In this document: piece after piece, positions 11,926 through 24,660 of the stretch
Layout of the letters: each line of letters starts with the position of its first letter
Numbering within the stretch: position 1 is the first letter of the stretch
Assembly: GCA_012295275.1 (NCBI GenBank)
Contig: CM022677.1
Location: 15,414,970-15,478,969, forward strand
Origin: Chrysomallon squamiferum
Taxonomy: Eukaryota; Mollusca; Gastropoda; Neomphalida; Peltospiridae
DNA: 64,000 nucleotides
Reading direction: 5' to 3'
Notes under the pieces: generated by a model
Database searches by the model: none
The model's input: the letters and a program-made list of their open reading frames with translations, nothing else
Told to the model about the DNA's origin: nothing
Translations under genes and position numbers: made by a program

Positions 11926-12422
11926 CTGAAATTAACATTGAAATTAAATATACATTTAGTAAAATAAGCATTACAGACTTATTGGAGTTAGCATAATACA
12001 CTAACATGCACAGATGTCAAAAATTAACTATTTTCACCATCTGTGCATTAGGCTAATTTCAGTGTCTATGTATTAACAGTTAATACACTGAAAAATAACA
12101 TTACACATACAGAAAAGTAATTGAGATTAAATCCTTATTACTGAAATGAAATACATGCATACTGAAAATTCTTTAGATGCTGAATTTTTAAATGATAAAT
12201 AAATGTACATGCATGCGCACGCACATGCACACACAGACAGATACACGCACAAACATATATACTCATTCTGAAATTAATAATCACTAATACTGAAATTGTA
12301 AAGATACACACACACATACACAAAAATTAACTTCATTTACATATAAAAAAGAATGAATTTCAGTGGTGTAGCAATTACTGAAATAATATATTTTTAAATA
12401 AGAATTTTAGTTGTAAACTCAC

Positions 12423-12771
12423 CCAGACTTCCAAGTCCTGCAGCTCTACAGTTAGCTAAAAAAACTCCCTTCTCACTCTCCAGCAGAACACACAACACTT
12501 CATATGCCTCTATCATCTGATCAGAATAGTTAATAGCCAACTGCAGCGCTGTGTTGTTAGACTCATACTTCCCCATCAACACCGTCAACCTCTCCAAGTA
12601 GGACTTGCTCTCATTCAGCGTCAGGTTAGCCAAGTCATTCTGTCACTTGAGGTGGTCAATTTTGCTCTGAAGTCTTTCAAACTCAATTTCAAACTCTTTC
12701 ATGTTGGTTTCTCCTATCTCAAAACCACACTTGTACAAAGTCTGAACAATTTTCTACATGTTAGAACAGCC
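12423..12771 (-). pseudogene. MCC: MCC-like exon e with two in-frame stops
   Basis: Acceptor TATTTACAG, donor GTGAGT, 349 bases, phase 0 to 1. Translation: GCSNM, TAG, KIVQTLY, then KEFEIEFERLQSKIDHLK, TGA, QNDLANLTLNESK, then LMGKYESNNTALQLA and IEAYEVLCVLLESEK, RAAGLGS. Human MCC has CSNIQEIFQTLY and IEHLKSQNDLL, so the TAG stands in place of a Gln (CAG). This is the best-conserved exon of the set. Confidence 0.88.
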
Positions 12772-13360
12772 CTGTAAATAAATACTGTACTAAATGTTCG
12801 ACTAATTTTGTATTTAAAAGCTGAAGTAGAAATTGTGAAAAAGTTATAAGTCATGGGTTATTCTGTGTTATTGTCAAGAAACATAAGGTTTAAAATCAGT
12901 TAAATTCATATCAGATGTCATGAAAAATATATCAATGACTTATTCTGTGTTATTGTTTAAGAATCTATTTGTTTTAGTTAATTTGAAACAGAATTGCCCA
13001 AGTGCAAAAAATATAATGTTAAAAATCAGATATTATGAAAAATAATGAGTAATTCTGTGTTATTGTTAAAAATGTATTTATTTTGGCAATTTGATTTCGA
13101 ATGTTGGGAAACATTTGTAAATTTAAGAATCAGTTAAATTCATACTTAAAATTTGAAAAATACTGTCAATCATTCATTTTCTGTCAGTTTTATTTTTTCT
13201 GAGGTAATATGACTTGGAATAGTTTTGTATTTTCTCAAAAATAATATATATTTTCTCAACATTCCATATATTGAAAAATAAACAGAACACACACACTGTC
13301 TATCTCCAATGATTCCCTTATAGTCAAATGCAATAAAGATGAGAAATAAAATAAGAAATG

Positions 13361-13473
13361 TTTATTTATACCTCTCTCCTGTGTTAGGATTCACTTTAGT
13401 TACATGGAACATAAATGAATGACAATATGACAAATATTTATTTATACCTCTCTCCTGTATTAGGATTCACTTG
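13361..13473. repeat. Direct repeat in MCC-like intron
   Basis: TTTATTTATACCTCTCTCCT at 13,361 recurs about 77 bases later, each followed by GTATTAGGATTCACTT or its one-base variant. Confidence 0.85.
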
Positions 13474-13499
13474 TGACTTTGTTGATGTAGAAGACAAAT

Positions 13500-13772
13500 C
13501 TGTCAGAGGTAACTTATCTTGTAACTCTTTCAACTATAACAAAAATGTAACAATTTATCATGTAACTCTTTCAACTGTAACAAAAATGGAACAATTTATC
13601 CTCTAACTCTTTCAATTGTATAAAAATGTAGCAGTTTATTCTGTAAGTTTCAACTGTAACAAAATGTAACAATTTATATTCTAGCTTTTTCAACTGTAAC
13701 AAAATAAAACAATTTATTCTGTAACTCTTTCAGCTGTAAACAAAAATGTAATAATTTATCCTTTAACTATTT
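13500..13772. repeat. 41-bp minisatellite in MCC-like intron
   Basis: Six to seven diverging copies of a unit containing GTAACTCTTTCAACTGTAAC and AATGTAACAATTTAT. Early copies are 41 bases apart (13,521; 13,562; 13,603). It occupies the place where a linker exon of MCC might be expected. Confidence 0.88.
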
Positions 13773-14022
13773 CGCTATAAAGTTTAAAAAAAAAGTGTAT
13801 TTACTAACAACTTTACAGTACTTCTTTTAAGAATGTAACAATTTCATGCAGTTACTAACAATTTAACTGTTACTCTTTCATAGAAAGACTTAATGCAGAA
13901 ATTATTAACAAAAGCCACACTTTATAACTCAAGGAAAAAGCAATTTTAATAATTTTTGTGTTTTAATTCTACATACAAATACAAATGTAAATATAATTAT
14001 TTTAATATTTATGTGGAGTTAC

Positions 14023-14275
14023 CTTTCTTTTCAACTTCTCCCTGTCATCGTTAATATGTTCAATATGGCTATATAGCTGTTTAAGTTCTATTTTCTGTCT
14101 GCCTATCTGTTCTTGTAGAGCTGACATTCGTCGTTGTCTTTTTCTACGTCTTCTCTGAGACGTTGAACGACGTTGCGATCAACATCGTGGAGAGGAAAGT
14201 CTTTTCTTTCTGCAATGGCTGACTCCAGTTCTGTGACAACTCGGGAATAGTTTGCATTTATTTCATTACCCATTT
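14023..14275 (-). pseudogene. MCC: MCC-like exon d with a one-base deletion in an A run
   Basis: A poly-T acceptor and a GTAACT donor bound 253 bases. The first part reads NEINANYSRVVTELESAIAE and LHDVDRNVVQRLREDVEK. The frame then slips by one base in AAAAA and continues RRMSALQEQIGRQKIELKQL and ending KLKRK. The matching region of human MCC has a group of Leu/Val plus VDRHIEQL. Restoring one A makes the exon fully open. Confidence 0.75.
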
Positions 14276-14774
14276 CTAAAAAAAAAAAACACAAAAAAAA
14301 AACAAAAAAACATTTATAATTATTCTCGGTTTTAATGTTGTGTATACATTATTTAGTAATTAAAGAAAACAAAAACATGAACGAATTTTAATTTTATTCG
14401 TAAATTTAATTATATTTTTCTCTTGATCTAATTAACTGATTGAAAAAATATCTCATTTTAATTATATATTTATTTGGAACTTTTCTTTTTAATTCCTTCA
14501 TTCCGTCTAACAGTAAGAAAATGAGAAAAATATCTAATTTTAATTATATATTTATTTGTTACTTTTTTTTAATGCCTTCTAGCAGTAAGTTAACGAGAAA
14601 AATAAATTATAATTTAATATTTCAAAAAATCCAACAAATTATAATATGTTGCTATTTATATAATAAATTAAAATGAAAATTAATAAACTTTTAAAACAAC
14701 TGGACATCTATCTAAAACAGCCAAAACTGTACAGTCCAAAAAAAAAAAATATATATATAAAAGTAAATGATTAC

Positions 14775-14851
14775 CAGATCTCGCAGACTGGGAGCCATTT
14801 GCATTATTCTCGTTGATACTTCCTCCATTATTGCTTTTGTCCGATCATCGT
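14775..14851 (-). pseudogene. Tentative MCC-like exon c
   Basis: The frame DDDRTKAIMEEVSTRIMQMA ends at a GTAATC donor after an AG acceptor. It sits between exons b and d, but its phase does not fit either neighbour, and this region of MCC is poorly conserved, so membership is uncertain. Confidence 0.35.
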
Positions 14852-15293
14852 CTTACACAGAAATGAAAAGAAAAAAAAAAAAACTAAAAAAAAAAAAACG
14901 TTCAAATGTCTTTACACTTTCTGGAAAATGGTATTTTCAACAAATTCCTAGAAATTATTTCTTAGTCTTTCATTAAACACAGTGAAGAACAGCAAGCTAA
15001 TGGTGTTGTTTTACATCTGAAGAATGACTGACTTGACTCATACAATGAAAGAAAACAATGGTTAAATGTCTTCACATATTTCTGGAATTTCAGGTTTTCA
15101 GGAATCTTTTCTTGTCCATTAAAAACAGTGAAAAAACAGCAAACAAATGGTATTATTTTACAATACATAATGACAAGCCAAAACTATGTTTCATTATGTG
15201 TCCAGATATATTATATTATTGTTTTTATCATTCATTAAAAGCAGGGAAGAACAGCAAACTCACACTATATATTATTTAATAAAGACTACTGAC

Positions 15294-15435
15294 CTGATGA
15301 CATTAATCTGCTGTGTGTCTGTTTTCGTCATCAGCTCTGCAATGACGTGTGAAGTTCAGTGACGCGTTCCTCGTAGCGTGCCGCCGTCTGGTCAACTCTG
15401 TCATCGAAGTCTTTCTGACTGTGAATCTTCTCAGT
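15294..15435 (-). pseudogene. MCC: MCC-like exon b with a one-base deletion
   Basis: Acceptor ACTAAG, donor GTCAGT. It opens in frame with exon a (TEKIHSQKDFDDRV) and reads RYEERVTELH, then the frame shifts by one base and continues VIAELMTKTDTQQINVIR. Human MCC has RYEERITELHSVIAEL, so a single base of one Ser codon appears to be missing. The unshifted frame meets two adjacent TGA codons. Confidence 0.8.
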
Positions 15436-16133
15436 CTTAGTGACAACAAACAATCAGATTTCAGTAACAAACACATAAAATAATAATTAAACAGACAGGT
15501 TAAGAACATTATTTATTAATGCAAATATAAAATCAAAATAAACTAATAATAATAATAAAAGAAAAATATTTATTAACGGTACATACATCCTTTTATACAA
15601 TAAGAATGCAATATGCATTTATAAAAAAAATAAAAAAAAAAATAATAAAATGTCAGAATATTTAGAATCACTAAAATATTTCAAGTTTTGAATGGTTTTT
15701 GGATATAACTGTGTATTAGTAAAGTTAAAATATACAGATTAAATTCTCTTAGTATTCAAAATCACAAGACATTTTTTTTTATGAATTTGAGTTAGTATAT
15801 ACTGTATTTATTGAACCTATGTAGTCTTTGTTTTAGTGTCTGCTTAAGAAAACATCATCAGTAAATAATCAAATAAATACATAAATAACCAAATAAGGCA
15901 GAAAGTAAATATGTAATAATTAAAACTTTTTAAATTTAAATTTGGTCATCAGATTAACGTAAATATTTTTCTAAAGCCTTTAGATAGCTTTAAGTCATCA
16001 CCAAGAGTTATTGCCAAACATATTATTTTCTAGTCAGGCTATATTCTTATTGCTGTTACCAGAATAACAACATTAATTTCAGGCTAATGCGACTATAAAA
16101 AAAAAAATATATTAAAAAACAATAATTTCTTAC

Positions 16134-16247
16134 CTGACATTTAGTCTGTTATTTTTCTAAATGATCTCTTTCGGCTCTTACTTGTGCTAACCTGTTGTTC
16201 AGCTCGATTATCTCCGATTTCAGAGAGGTCAAGGCCGCCTGGTGAAG
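16134..16247 (-). pseudogene. MCC: MCC-like exon a (N-terminal coiled coil)
   Basis: Acceptor CTTTCCCAG, donor GTAAGA, 114 bases, phase 0 to 0. Translation LHQAALTSLKSEIIEL..RAERDHLEK, then TAA, then QTKCQ. The human counterpart runs LHSAALASLKGDIVEL..ERERDLLEKKL. The stop lies where a polar residue is expected; CAA or AAA to TAA would explain it. Confidence 0.8.
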
Positions 16248-16249
16248 CT

Positions 16250-19200
16250 GGGAAAGGAAAGAAATAATTTTAAATTATTACATTTTGCAACCAAATTAAA
16301 ACATGTTATTTGTGAATTTTTGTGATTCAATCTGTTTTATCATTCCTAAAGCCAATTAATGAAAAAAAATATTGATAATGAAAATAATAATAATAATAAT
16401 ATCACAAATAGTGATAACAAACTAAATATTGTTTGTCAAATGACAGAAATGAATTATAGATTTACCACAGATTATGAAGGAAACATTTCCTTGAGGTCAA
16501 TTTTGGTGTTACCGAACAAATAACCACTTGGAAGGATGGCACAATGAAATCAGTCAAATCGCCCAGAAGAGTCATCCGACCACAATGGAGAATTTCTGCA
16601 TTTCAACTGCGAGCATCAACGGAAATATTTTCAAAAATAAATCACCTTCTTCATTTTTTTCATCATTTCTTTCTTTATTTATTTATTTTGCTATTTTGTT
16701 TCTGTATATTTTTACTTATTATGTGTTTTGTTGTTCTCTCATATATAAACTTCTCTTTGAGTATTTAATTTCTTGTACATTTTGAACCGATTGTAGTCTC
16801 CGTTATTGTCATTATTGTACGTTTTGCGTTCAAAATGAATCGTGGAACCGAATTATGGAAACAATTGATGTATTACTGAAATTTGAATAAAAATGTTATG
16901 CTATTTTTATATTGAATAGTTTGTTGTATTAACATACACAAATTAACATAAGAGAGATAGACAAACATAAGGATAGATTTATACCAGAGCGCTAAAACTT
17001 AGTTGTACAGAAGTAGTTTGTTGTTATCTTCTGACTGAACACACTGTCAACCAGGTACAAGGGAATTTAATCAGAAAGATCCCGCGATCTAGAATTCATT
17101 CTAGAACCATTTATACAAGTTTTTCTACGTCCCAAAGACACAGTGACAGATATATTAACAACAAATTCCGCGACTTACAATTCATTTTAGCACTATTTAT
17201 ACAATGACAAATACAAATGACAAATGTATTAACGTGGTATTTTACTGAGTTTTCTACAAATTACGTTGCATTTACTCTTACTAGCTGTTTTTATAATACA
17301 GTGAGGTGTATATATAAAAACGAATATTTTGTTAACAATACTATTATAGTGATGATTTTTTACACGGCATAATGAAAAAAAGAGGTTTGTAGTCTACATG
17401 ATTTTTACATAGATATTTAGATATTTAGGATTTCTTCGCTAATATAGTTACGCAGATCTAATACTACGCTGTAAATTACAATAAAAGATGAAGCAGTAAT
17501 ATTAACAGAATATTTTTAAAAATTCAGCTGTTTCCAGACTAACGTCCTTTGTCTTATTAAAATAACTAGATTACAGAAGAGGTTCATGGAATAAAAGTGA
17601 AAAAAAGCTGGATTAGGTTGATATAAATAAGAAATTATATTGATAATTAGAGTTTATGCCGAATAACTTTTATTTTATTAGCAACAGTATAGAAAAAGAA
17701 ATGAAGTTAATCAGGAAGGACATTCCGTAATTTATTGAAGATTCTGGGCTTCTCCTAAAATATAAAATGTTAGTATCGCCAATTATGAATATATTCTGTG
17801 ATGTAGATAATAAAATATAATATTAATTTCCCACGTAAACAACATAAATGGTGCAGTCAGAATTAAATTGAGTCTTATAAAAAATTATAGTGTAAGTAGC
17901 AGTATTCTTAAATAAAAATATGTTATTTTTGCACAGTCCTAACTTATTTGTATAAAAAGTGTTTGTGTTACAAAAGATACGGGATATCTCAAGTTGAAAG
18001 TACGGTCATCAGTGTTAAAGTAAAAAAGAAGAAAACGTTTTTTTTTCATTTATTCCCGTTATCAGAATAGTTTATAGTTGAGTCTGTTAGTCCCTATTAA
18101 CATGAGCGCAGTGCATACTTCAGTTTTCATTAATAACTCTTAACATTATTTATTCATTAATATTAATATCGAAGTAGTTCTTGTATTTGTGATTATACAT
18201 TGCGGTTCCATAAACAAGAGATTCTCGTGTAATTAATATGGATAACGGAATATCACATTAAACTTTTTGTTTATGTTTAATAATTCAAAACTTTACTGAG
18301 TAACAGTATGCTGTATATTTCTCCAAATTCAAGTACTGTCCACGAGTAAATATCATTATTTCAATCTACTGTGATTATTTTAATGATCATTTTAGTCTAT
18401 AATATAATAAAATGTCTTTTGTGATTCTCCTATGAAATAAAAGGATAAGCTTACAGTTGCTATTATTATATTCAATGGTGCAGCTATTAGAAAGCAATAT
18501 CAATGATAACAAAATTGTAAATTGTTTTCACTATAAACTGTTTTGACGATATTAAAGTTCTACAACTCTATATGCGTAACCCGTGACACGTGTTTTTCTC
18601 ACTGTGTCCAGTTTATTCTACAAACAGTTTCTACTGACAGAAAAGAAACAAAGTAAATTCCTCTCTGAATTTCATGTGAAAACCTAGAATGCTCATCACA
18701 TTAAAAAATGATAATTATTTTTGAGGAGTTAATTTTTTTAAATTTTATTTATTTATTATATTTATTTCTTTTATTTTTTCTTAATTTTTTTAATTTTTTA
18801 ATTAATTAAATATAATTTTTTTATGATTCTAATAATATATTATTTGTTTGCACCGACGTACATACATTTGGAAACTGCTTTAATTCGAGGTGAATTTAAT
18901 GTATTTTTTTAAATAAGTAAGAATTTAAATAGGTAAGTAAATAAATAAAGGATGACAAACTATGTTTATAAATTAATTTTTCAGTGTTTATAATTTAAAA
19001 AAATACTTCAATATCACCTTTTCAGTCTCTATTTAAAATTTAACAACTTACTAATATTTCCCTTCTTTCTGAAATTTAGATATAGAACATTATTTTTTCA
19101 TGGATTTGCATATCTGCAATATGTTATTAACAAATGGAAATTATCGTTGAAATCCTATTTTTCTGTGTGTAATTAAATTTAACATATCGAACATTTCTAC

Positions 19201-20195
19201 TTCATTGTTTGTTATTATTCTCGCGATGTTTATCGTTGGAAAACAAACGTATACATATTAAAAATCACATTTTCTCCTCTGCTGCTAGTAAATAAAATAT
19301 ATAGGTCAAGTTAAGGGTAGAAAGGTTCGGTAGAAGTGATAAAGTAAACTGATTGTTCATAATAAAAAATTTAAATTGTATTCGATGATTAATTTAGTCG
19401 TATAAACAGTTGTTATTTTTGCATAAGGTAAGAATTATTAGCATGTTGATGATATTTACTTTAACTTGGAGAAGCCCTATCTATATATATAGCTTGTTTA
19501 GTTTGTAGTTTTGAATTATTGTTGTTATTATTGTTATTATTGTTATTATTATTATTATCGTATATTAGTTATATATAACTGTGATTGACAAAAAAATATC
19601 ATATTAATAATGCGGAATTTCACCTTTTACTGTAATATCACGTTTACTTTTTATAATCTCTAATATTAACAAACAGAACATTTCTCTCGCAGTTCCTCTC
19701 TACATTTCTTAATATTAACACGACACATGTAATTATCATCATAATAATAAATAAAAAAATTGAGGTGCAGAAATACTCAGACAAAAAGAGTTCAAAGTCA
19801 CCGATGACGGAAAAAAAAAAAAAAAAAAAAAAAAAAAATTAGAGAATTGGAGTAAACCTTACTACTGATTCAGATTATCTGACTGATGTTTTTAAACAAC
19901 TTAACAATGATATATGTGTAAGCATAATCGTTTAAAAATAGCTCAGCAAATAATTAGGGGAAACATTTAATTCCTTATTATTATTATTATTAACAAAAAT
20001 ATTTTTAAAAAAATGTTCATTGTATGTCTTTCAAAACAAAATAAACACAAACAAAAAATTCGAATCTATAGTAAATAAAATAAAATTGTTGTGTTTTTCC
20101 TATCTTTTGTGTTTGTTTTAACATATCACAGTTTAGATATGGTTAGAACAGGAAATTATGTTAGAGAAAACTGAAAAGAATTAATACAGCTCTGC
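16250..20195. other. Long AT-rich spacer, no gene seen
   Basis: No conserved exon, transposon or structured repeat is recognised beyond homopolymers: a 30-base A run at about 19,809, T-rich low complexity at 18,728-18,830 and a short TTATTG/ATT tract at 19,515-19,560. The first exon of the MCC-like gene was sought upstream of 16,247 and not found. Confidence 0.6.
19809..19839. repeat. Poly(A) run
   Basis: About thirty consecutive A, with no recognisable retroposed sequence 5' of it. Confidence 0.9.
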
Positions 20196-20197
20196 TC

Positions 20198-20325
20198 ACT
20201 ATTATTATAATTATCATCTACAGGCTACTTACTATTATTATAATTATCATCTACAGGCTACTTACTATTATTATAATTATCATCTACAGGCTACTTACTA
20301 TTATTGTAATTATCATCCACTAACT
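20198..20325. repeat. 33-bp minisatellite
   Basis: Nearly four copies of ACTATTATTATAATTATCATC plus a CTACAGGCTACTT tail; unit starts at 20,198, 20,231 and 20,264. Confidence 0.93.
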
Positions 20326-20329
20326 CTCA

Positions 20330-22185
20330 CTTTTATTATAATTATCTGTTCACACACACTTGATAAATAACTGGTTTCTAAATTCTGGTTTGTACATCTT
20401 TGCAGGCTATTATATTATTTAAAATCATCTTTTTAGGCTAAATAAAAGTAATTAACAATTATCATAATATAAATAAATAAATAAATAAAAAATAACTTTA
20501 AAAAGTCTAAGTATTTGTCATTATAATTATGTCTACATCTGTATATAAAAATTATCTTATATACGTTCTGTATTTTTGTAAACACATCTAAGGCTTAACA
20601 CTATTAAATGTTTTTATCATTAACCTGACTATCAAGACCATAATGTATCTACAAACAAAACCTTATATAATCATCTAATATGTTAGAAACTGTATTATTG
20701 AAAATTATCATCCATCATGCTACTCAGTTTTAAATATAATTATCTGTTCACACACAATCTCATAAATAACTAAGTTTCTCAGTTTCTGTTTGTCACATCT
20801 TTTGCAGATTATATACTTTAAAACACTTTTTTTAGAAAAATATAAAAACTTAACAAATTATAATTAAATAAATAAATAAAAACAACTTTGAAAAAAACTA
20901 AGTAAACTTGTAATCTGTCTCTTAAAATGTAAACAGCTGAAAAAAAATTTCATATATATGTTCTGTATTTTGGGCCAACACATAAGAACCTTAACACTAT
21001 GTTTTAATAATTAATGTGACTGTGTATGTACAAACAAAACCTGTATAATCAGTATTTTAGTAACTGTAGTTTTAAAAACATGTGATGCATGTGTGCTGCT
21101 GTGTGTTTAATAATAATGACAATTCTTGCATATAATTTCAGAGAAAAGCTAACTCTTCAGTTTCTGTTAAGTCACACTGTACACTGGCTATAACTGAAAT
21201 TCATTTCAGATATTTGCACTGAGGATGTTTGTAATGCTACATAATTACATTTATCTAAGAAAACAAGTAAACTGTAATCTGTCTCTTAAAATAAAACAGC
21301 TGAAAAAAACATTTATCATTCTTTGTATTTATGGGTGTGTTGTATGGGTGTTTGTTTATTTTTCAATATGTGTGATCATGAATATGTTTCTAGTGTGTGT
21401 ATGTGTTTGTTTTTGATGTTTGTATTTTGTATGTATGTATGCATATGTTTCTGTGTTAGTATATTATGTATAATTATGTGCATATATTTGTGTAAGTCTG
21501 TATCTGCATGTATCTATGAATGACTAGGTTTGTATTTCTGTGCGTTTGCATGTGTCTGTTATGTTTGTAATCAATGGATAATATGCCTGTATTGTGTTCA
21601 GATATGTTTGTATCTGAACGTGTAAAACAACAAAAACAAATGTGTATCTGTGTGTTTAGAACTTTATGTGTGTTTTATGGGTGAATTTTTTATTTAGTCA
21701 AATTATCTAGTGAAAATGAATAAAATGTTTATGAATTAATTATTTTAATTTTTTTTTTTAATAAATAGTTACTAATTAGAATATGTTAAAATAAAAATAA
21801 ACATATTCCATAAATTACACAATTAAAAACCCTCATAATTCATCATGAACTAATGAATACACATGTTTGTATTACTGTATGTGTGCATACCTAGGTTTCC
21901 ATACAATCAAACAGTCAAATAAAACACAGGTTCAGAAAATATTATCACAACACACCATAAAATACAACAAAACAAATCACTGATAATAAAGACACATTCA
22001 TCTAGAACTATATATACAGAAAGATACACACACTTACATACATACATATATACATATAACATCACCATAAAAACTAACACATCATGCAAAGATAATTATG
22101 TAGAAACAAAATGACATAAAAGAGACAAGAGGTTTATAAAAATATCACTTGTTTGTAGGTAAAAAGATGATGGACGAGTGATAGA
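20330..22185. other. AT-rich spacer, no gene seen
   Basis: The two halves 20,335-20,640 and 20,720-21,030 share phrases in the same order (ATTATCTGTTCACACACA, ATAAATAACT..TTTCT, then TGTAAACACAT-like text), suggesting an old direct duplication of roughly 0.4 kb. A TG/TA-rich segment follows at 21,330-21,660. Nothing coding is supported. Confidence 0.5.
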
Positions 22186-22188
22186 AAC

Positions 22189-22845
22189 AGAAAACACCAG
22201 TAACACAGTCAGTGATAACAAGTAACACAGTCAAAAACACAGTTCAGTCAGAAACTAGCTTAAAGAGAACAGCAGTCACACAGTCAGAAAACAGCAGTAA
22301 CACAGTCAGTGAAAACACCAGTAACACAGTCAGTGAAAACAGTTCAGTCAAAACACAAAGTAACACAGTCAGTGAAAACACAGTTCAGTCAAAACTAGCT
22401 TAAAGAGAACAGCAGTAACACAGTCAGTGAAAACACAGTTCAGTCAGAAACCAGCTTAAAGTAAACAGCAGTAACACAGTGAAAACACAGTTCAGTCAGA
22501 AACTAGCTTAAAGAGAACAGCAGTAACACAGTCAGTGAAAACACAGTTCAGTCAGAAACCAGCTTAAAGAGAACAGCAGTAACACAGTCAGTGAAAACAG
22601 CAGTAACACAGTCAGTGAAAACACAGTTCAGTCAGAAACCAGCTTAAAGAGAACAGCAGTAACACAGTCAGTGAAAACACAGTTACACAGTCAGTGAAAA
22701 CACAGTTCAGTCAAAAACCAGCTTAAAGAGAACAGCAGTAACACAGTCAGTGAAAACACCAGTAACACAGTCAGTGAAAACACCAGTAACACAGTCAGTG
22801 AAAACACAGTTCAGTCAGAAACAAGCTTAAAGAGAACAGCAGCAC
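22189..22845. repeat. Higher-order minisatellite built on AACACAGTCAGTGAAAACA
   Basis: A basic unit GTAACACAGTCAGTGAAAAC alternates with ACAGTTCAGTCAGAAAC and AGCTTAAAGAGAACAGCA. Together they form a composite cassette of roughly 55-60 bases repeated with gain and loss of sub-units. Short open frames rich in Ser, Thr and Asn run through it but no start, signal or domain supports a protein. Confidence 0.93.
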
Positions 22846-24660
22846 AAAGTGGTGATGAAACAACTACAGCAACAACAGCAGATGTGAAGAAAACAGAAAC
22901 ATTTCTGAAAATAAGAGAGAAGACAAAAGTAAACCTATGACAAATAAATAATCATAATAATCATAATCATAACAATAATAATAATAATCATTATGATAAT
23001 AATAATAATCATTATCATAATAATAATAATTATTATTATTATTATGATAATATTAATAACAGTAATATAATAATAAGAATGAATAACAACAATGATAAAG
23101 AAATAAAGTTCTCTATAACTTGTTTACTGATGAATTGCTTAATCACAGATTTACTGTTTTTGTAAAAACAATATTGTTGTCATGATGTAATGTTTTAATA
23201 CACAGAAAAGGTGAAAATAAATAATAATTAAGGTGACAGCTATTTTCATATAAAATATATTTTGGTACTTTAATAAGTTAGAATTTAAACTGTTTTCACT
23301 AAAACAGTAATATCCATTTCAAGATGTTGCATTTTGATTTTGTCATCTTTCTCAAAGAAATTTTAAAATAATATGTCTGATCAAAGGATATCTTTACTTT
23401 CATATAAAATTTATTGGCATACTGAAATAAGTTATGAAATAAAAATTTTTTTTAAGAAAGTTAATTTATTTCTGTACAGCTAATATTTTGTTAACTGTTT
23501 ATATATTTTAATACAAATATGAGTTTCAATACATTACAAATAAACTTATTAGTTGTTGATATTTGTCGTTAACTTATAGCATCTGTGCTATCTCAATCCA
23601 GCCATGGATGTAAACCAAATAATACAGATCTTTATAATACACACTGTTTTAGTCACCATGACAATATATATATTTCATTTACAGGTTGCCATGGCTATTT
23701 TTTATGTATTTTAAATAAAACTCTGTTTTCAGGGAATGTGGGTAGACTGGAGGTTGTACAGTGAAATGTGTGTCAGACTTACCCATTTTTATTTTACTTT
23801 TTATTTTATTTTATTTTTTTAAAAATTTGGAATATGTACCCAAGTAATCAGTGTAATAAAGTAAAAATATTCAAAAAATATTTTTTTTATAATATGACAT
23901 AATACCCGTCTTTGTACATTCTTTATATTAAGATTTGTTGTTTTTTGGGTGTGTTTTTTTTTTTGCTGTTGTTAAAAAGAAATATCTCCACATTGTATTA
24001 AATATTATAAAAAAAAAAAAAAAAAATTATTTCCATTTTATTTGTTGTTATTTTATATATTTTTAGAATTATATCAAATATTATTTATATTTTTTATTGT
24101 TGTTTTTTTATTAGAAAGAAATGTATCAACATTGAAATACTAATTTATTATTATTACATTAAGAGAGTTTTATTTCTCCTTTCATCATTGTTGTTATCAC
24201 ACAATGGTTTGAGGATCACATTAAATAATAATTAGAATAGCTTCATTTATCTTTTTATTGTTGTATATTTTTAAAATTATCTTAAATATTATTAAAATAT
24301 TTTTATTTTTTATTGTTGTTTTTGTAGTTATTACTGTATCAGATTTTATAATTATATTAAATATTAAAATAGTTTTATTTATTTATTTATTTACTTTTTT
24401 AGGTTATTACTTGATCTATTTAGAATTATATATACACATACACACACATATATTATCATGTATCTATCTTATTCCTGTATTCAATATTCTGATCCATTAG
24501 TAACCATCCATGTATGATCAATGCATCTCACTAGTTACCTACACATCAATGTCTGTATAACTACCTTACAGATCTATTTTTCTGTATGTCTTTCTATCTA
24601 TAAACACACTTAAATATATGTCTAGAACTGAAAATATAGAATAAACCATTCTTACACATG
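22846..24660. other. AT-rich spacer, no gene seen
   Basis: Holds an imperfect AAT/ATC tract at 22,948-23,060 and many T or A runs (23,800-24,080). Open frames here are all low-complexity Ile/Phe/Leu. Confidence 0.6.

Larger units (their letters stand above)
11742..16247 (-). pseudogene. MCC: MCC-like coiled-coil gene, partial and interrupted
   Basis: Five clear exons and one tentative exon, in order on the minus strand, align with the human MCC protein as remembered: LHQAALTSLKSEIIELNNRL, RYEERVTELH..VIAEL, VVTELESAIAERK with LHDVDRNV, CSNM.KIVQTLY with LMGKYESNNTALQLA and QMIEAYEVL, and LQRAHHSRKSAE with LLHKLDRSCG and LSSNS. MCC is a cytoplasmic coiled-coil scaffold linked to Wnt signalling and cell migration in vertebrates. 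All exons keep acceptable AG/GT borders, yet the reading frame has TAA, TAG and TGA stops and two one-base deletions. The Ser-rich linker between the fourth and fifth exons and everything after the sixth (the long C-terminal coiled coil) are not found. Either this is a recent pseudogene copy or several base errors sit in the assembly. Confidence 0.82.

Noticed and set aside
11742-16247. Nuclear genetic code with stops reassigned
   Set aside because: TGA, TAG and TAA are all affected, the intact lectin ends normally at TAA, and frameshifts accompany the stops, so decay or error is simpler.
11742-16247. A-to-I RNA editing rescuing the MCC stops
   Set aside because: Editing UAG or UGA would give Trp codons, not the Gln seen in human MCC, and cannot mend the frameshifts.
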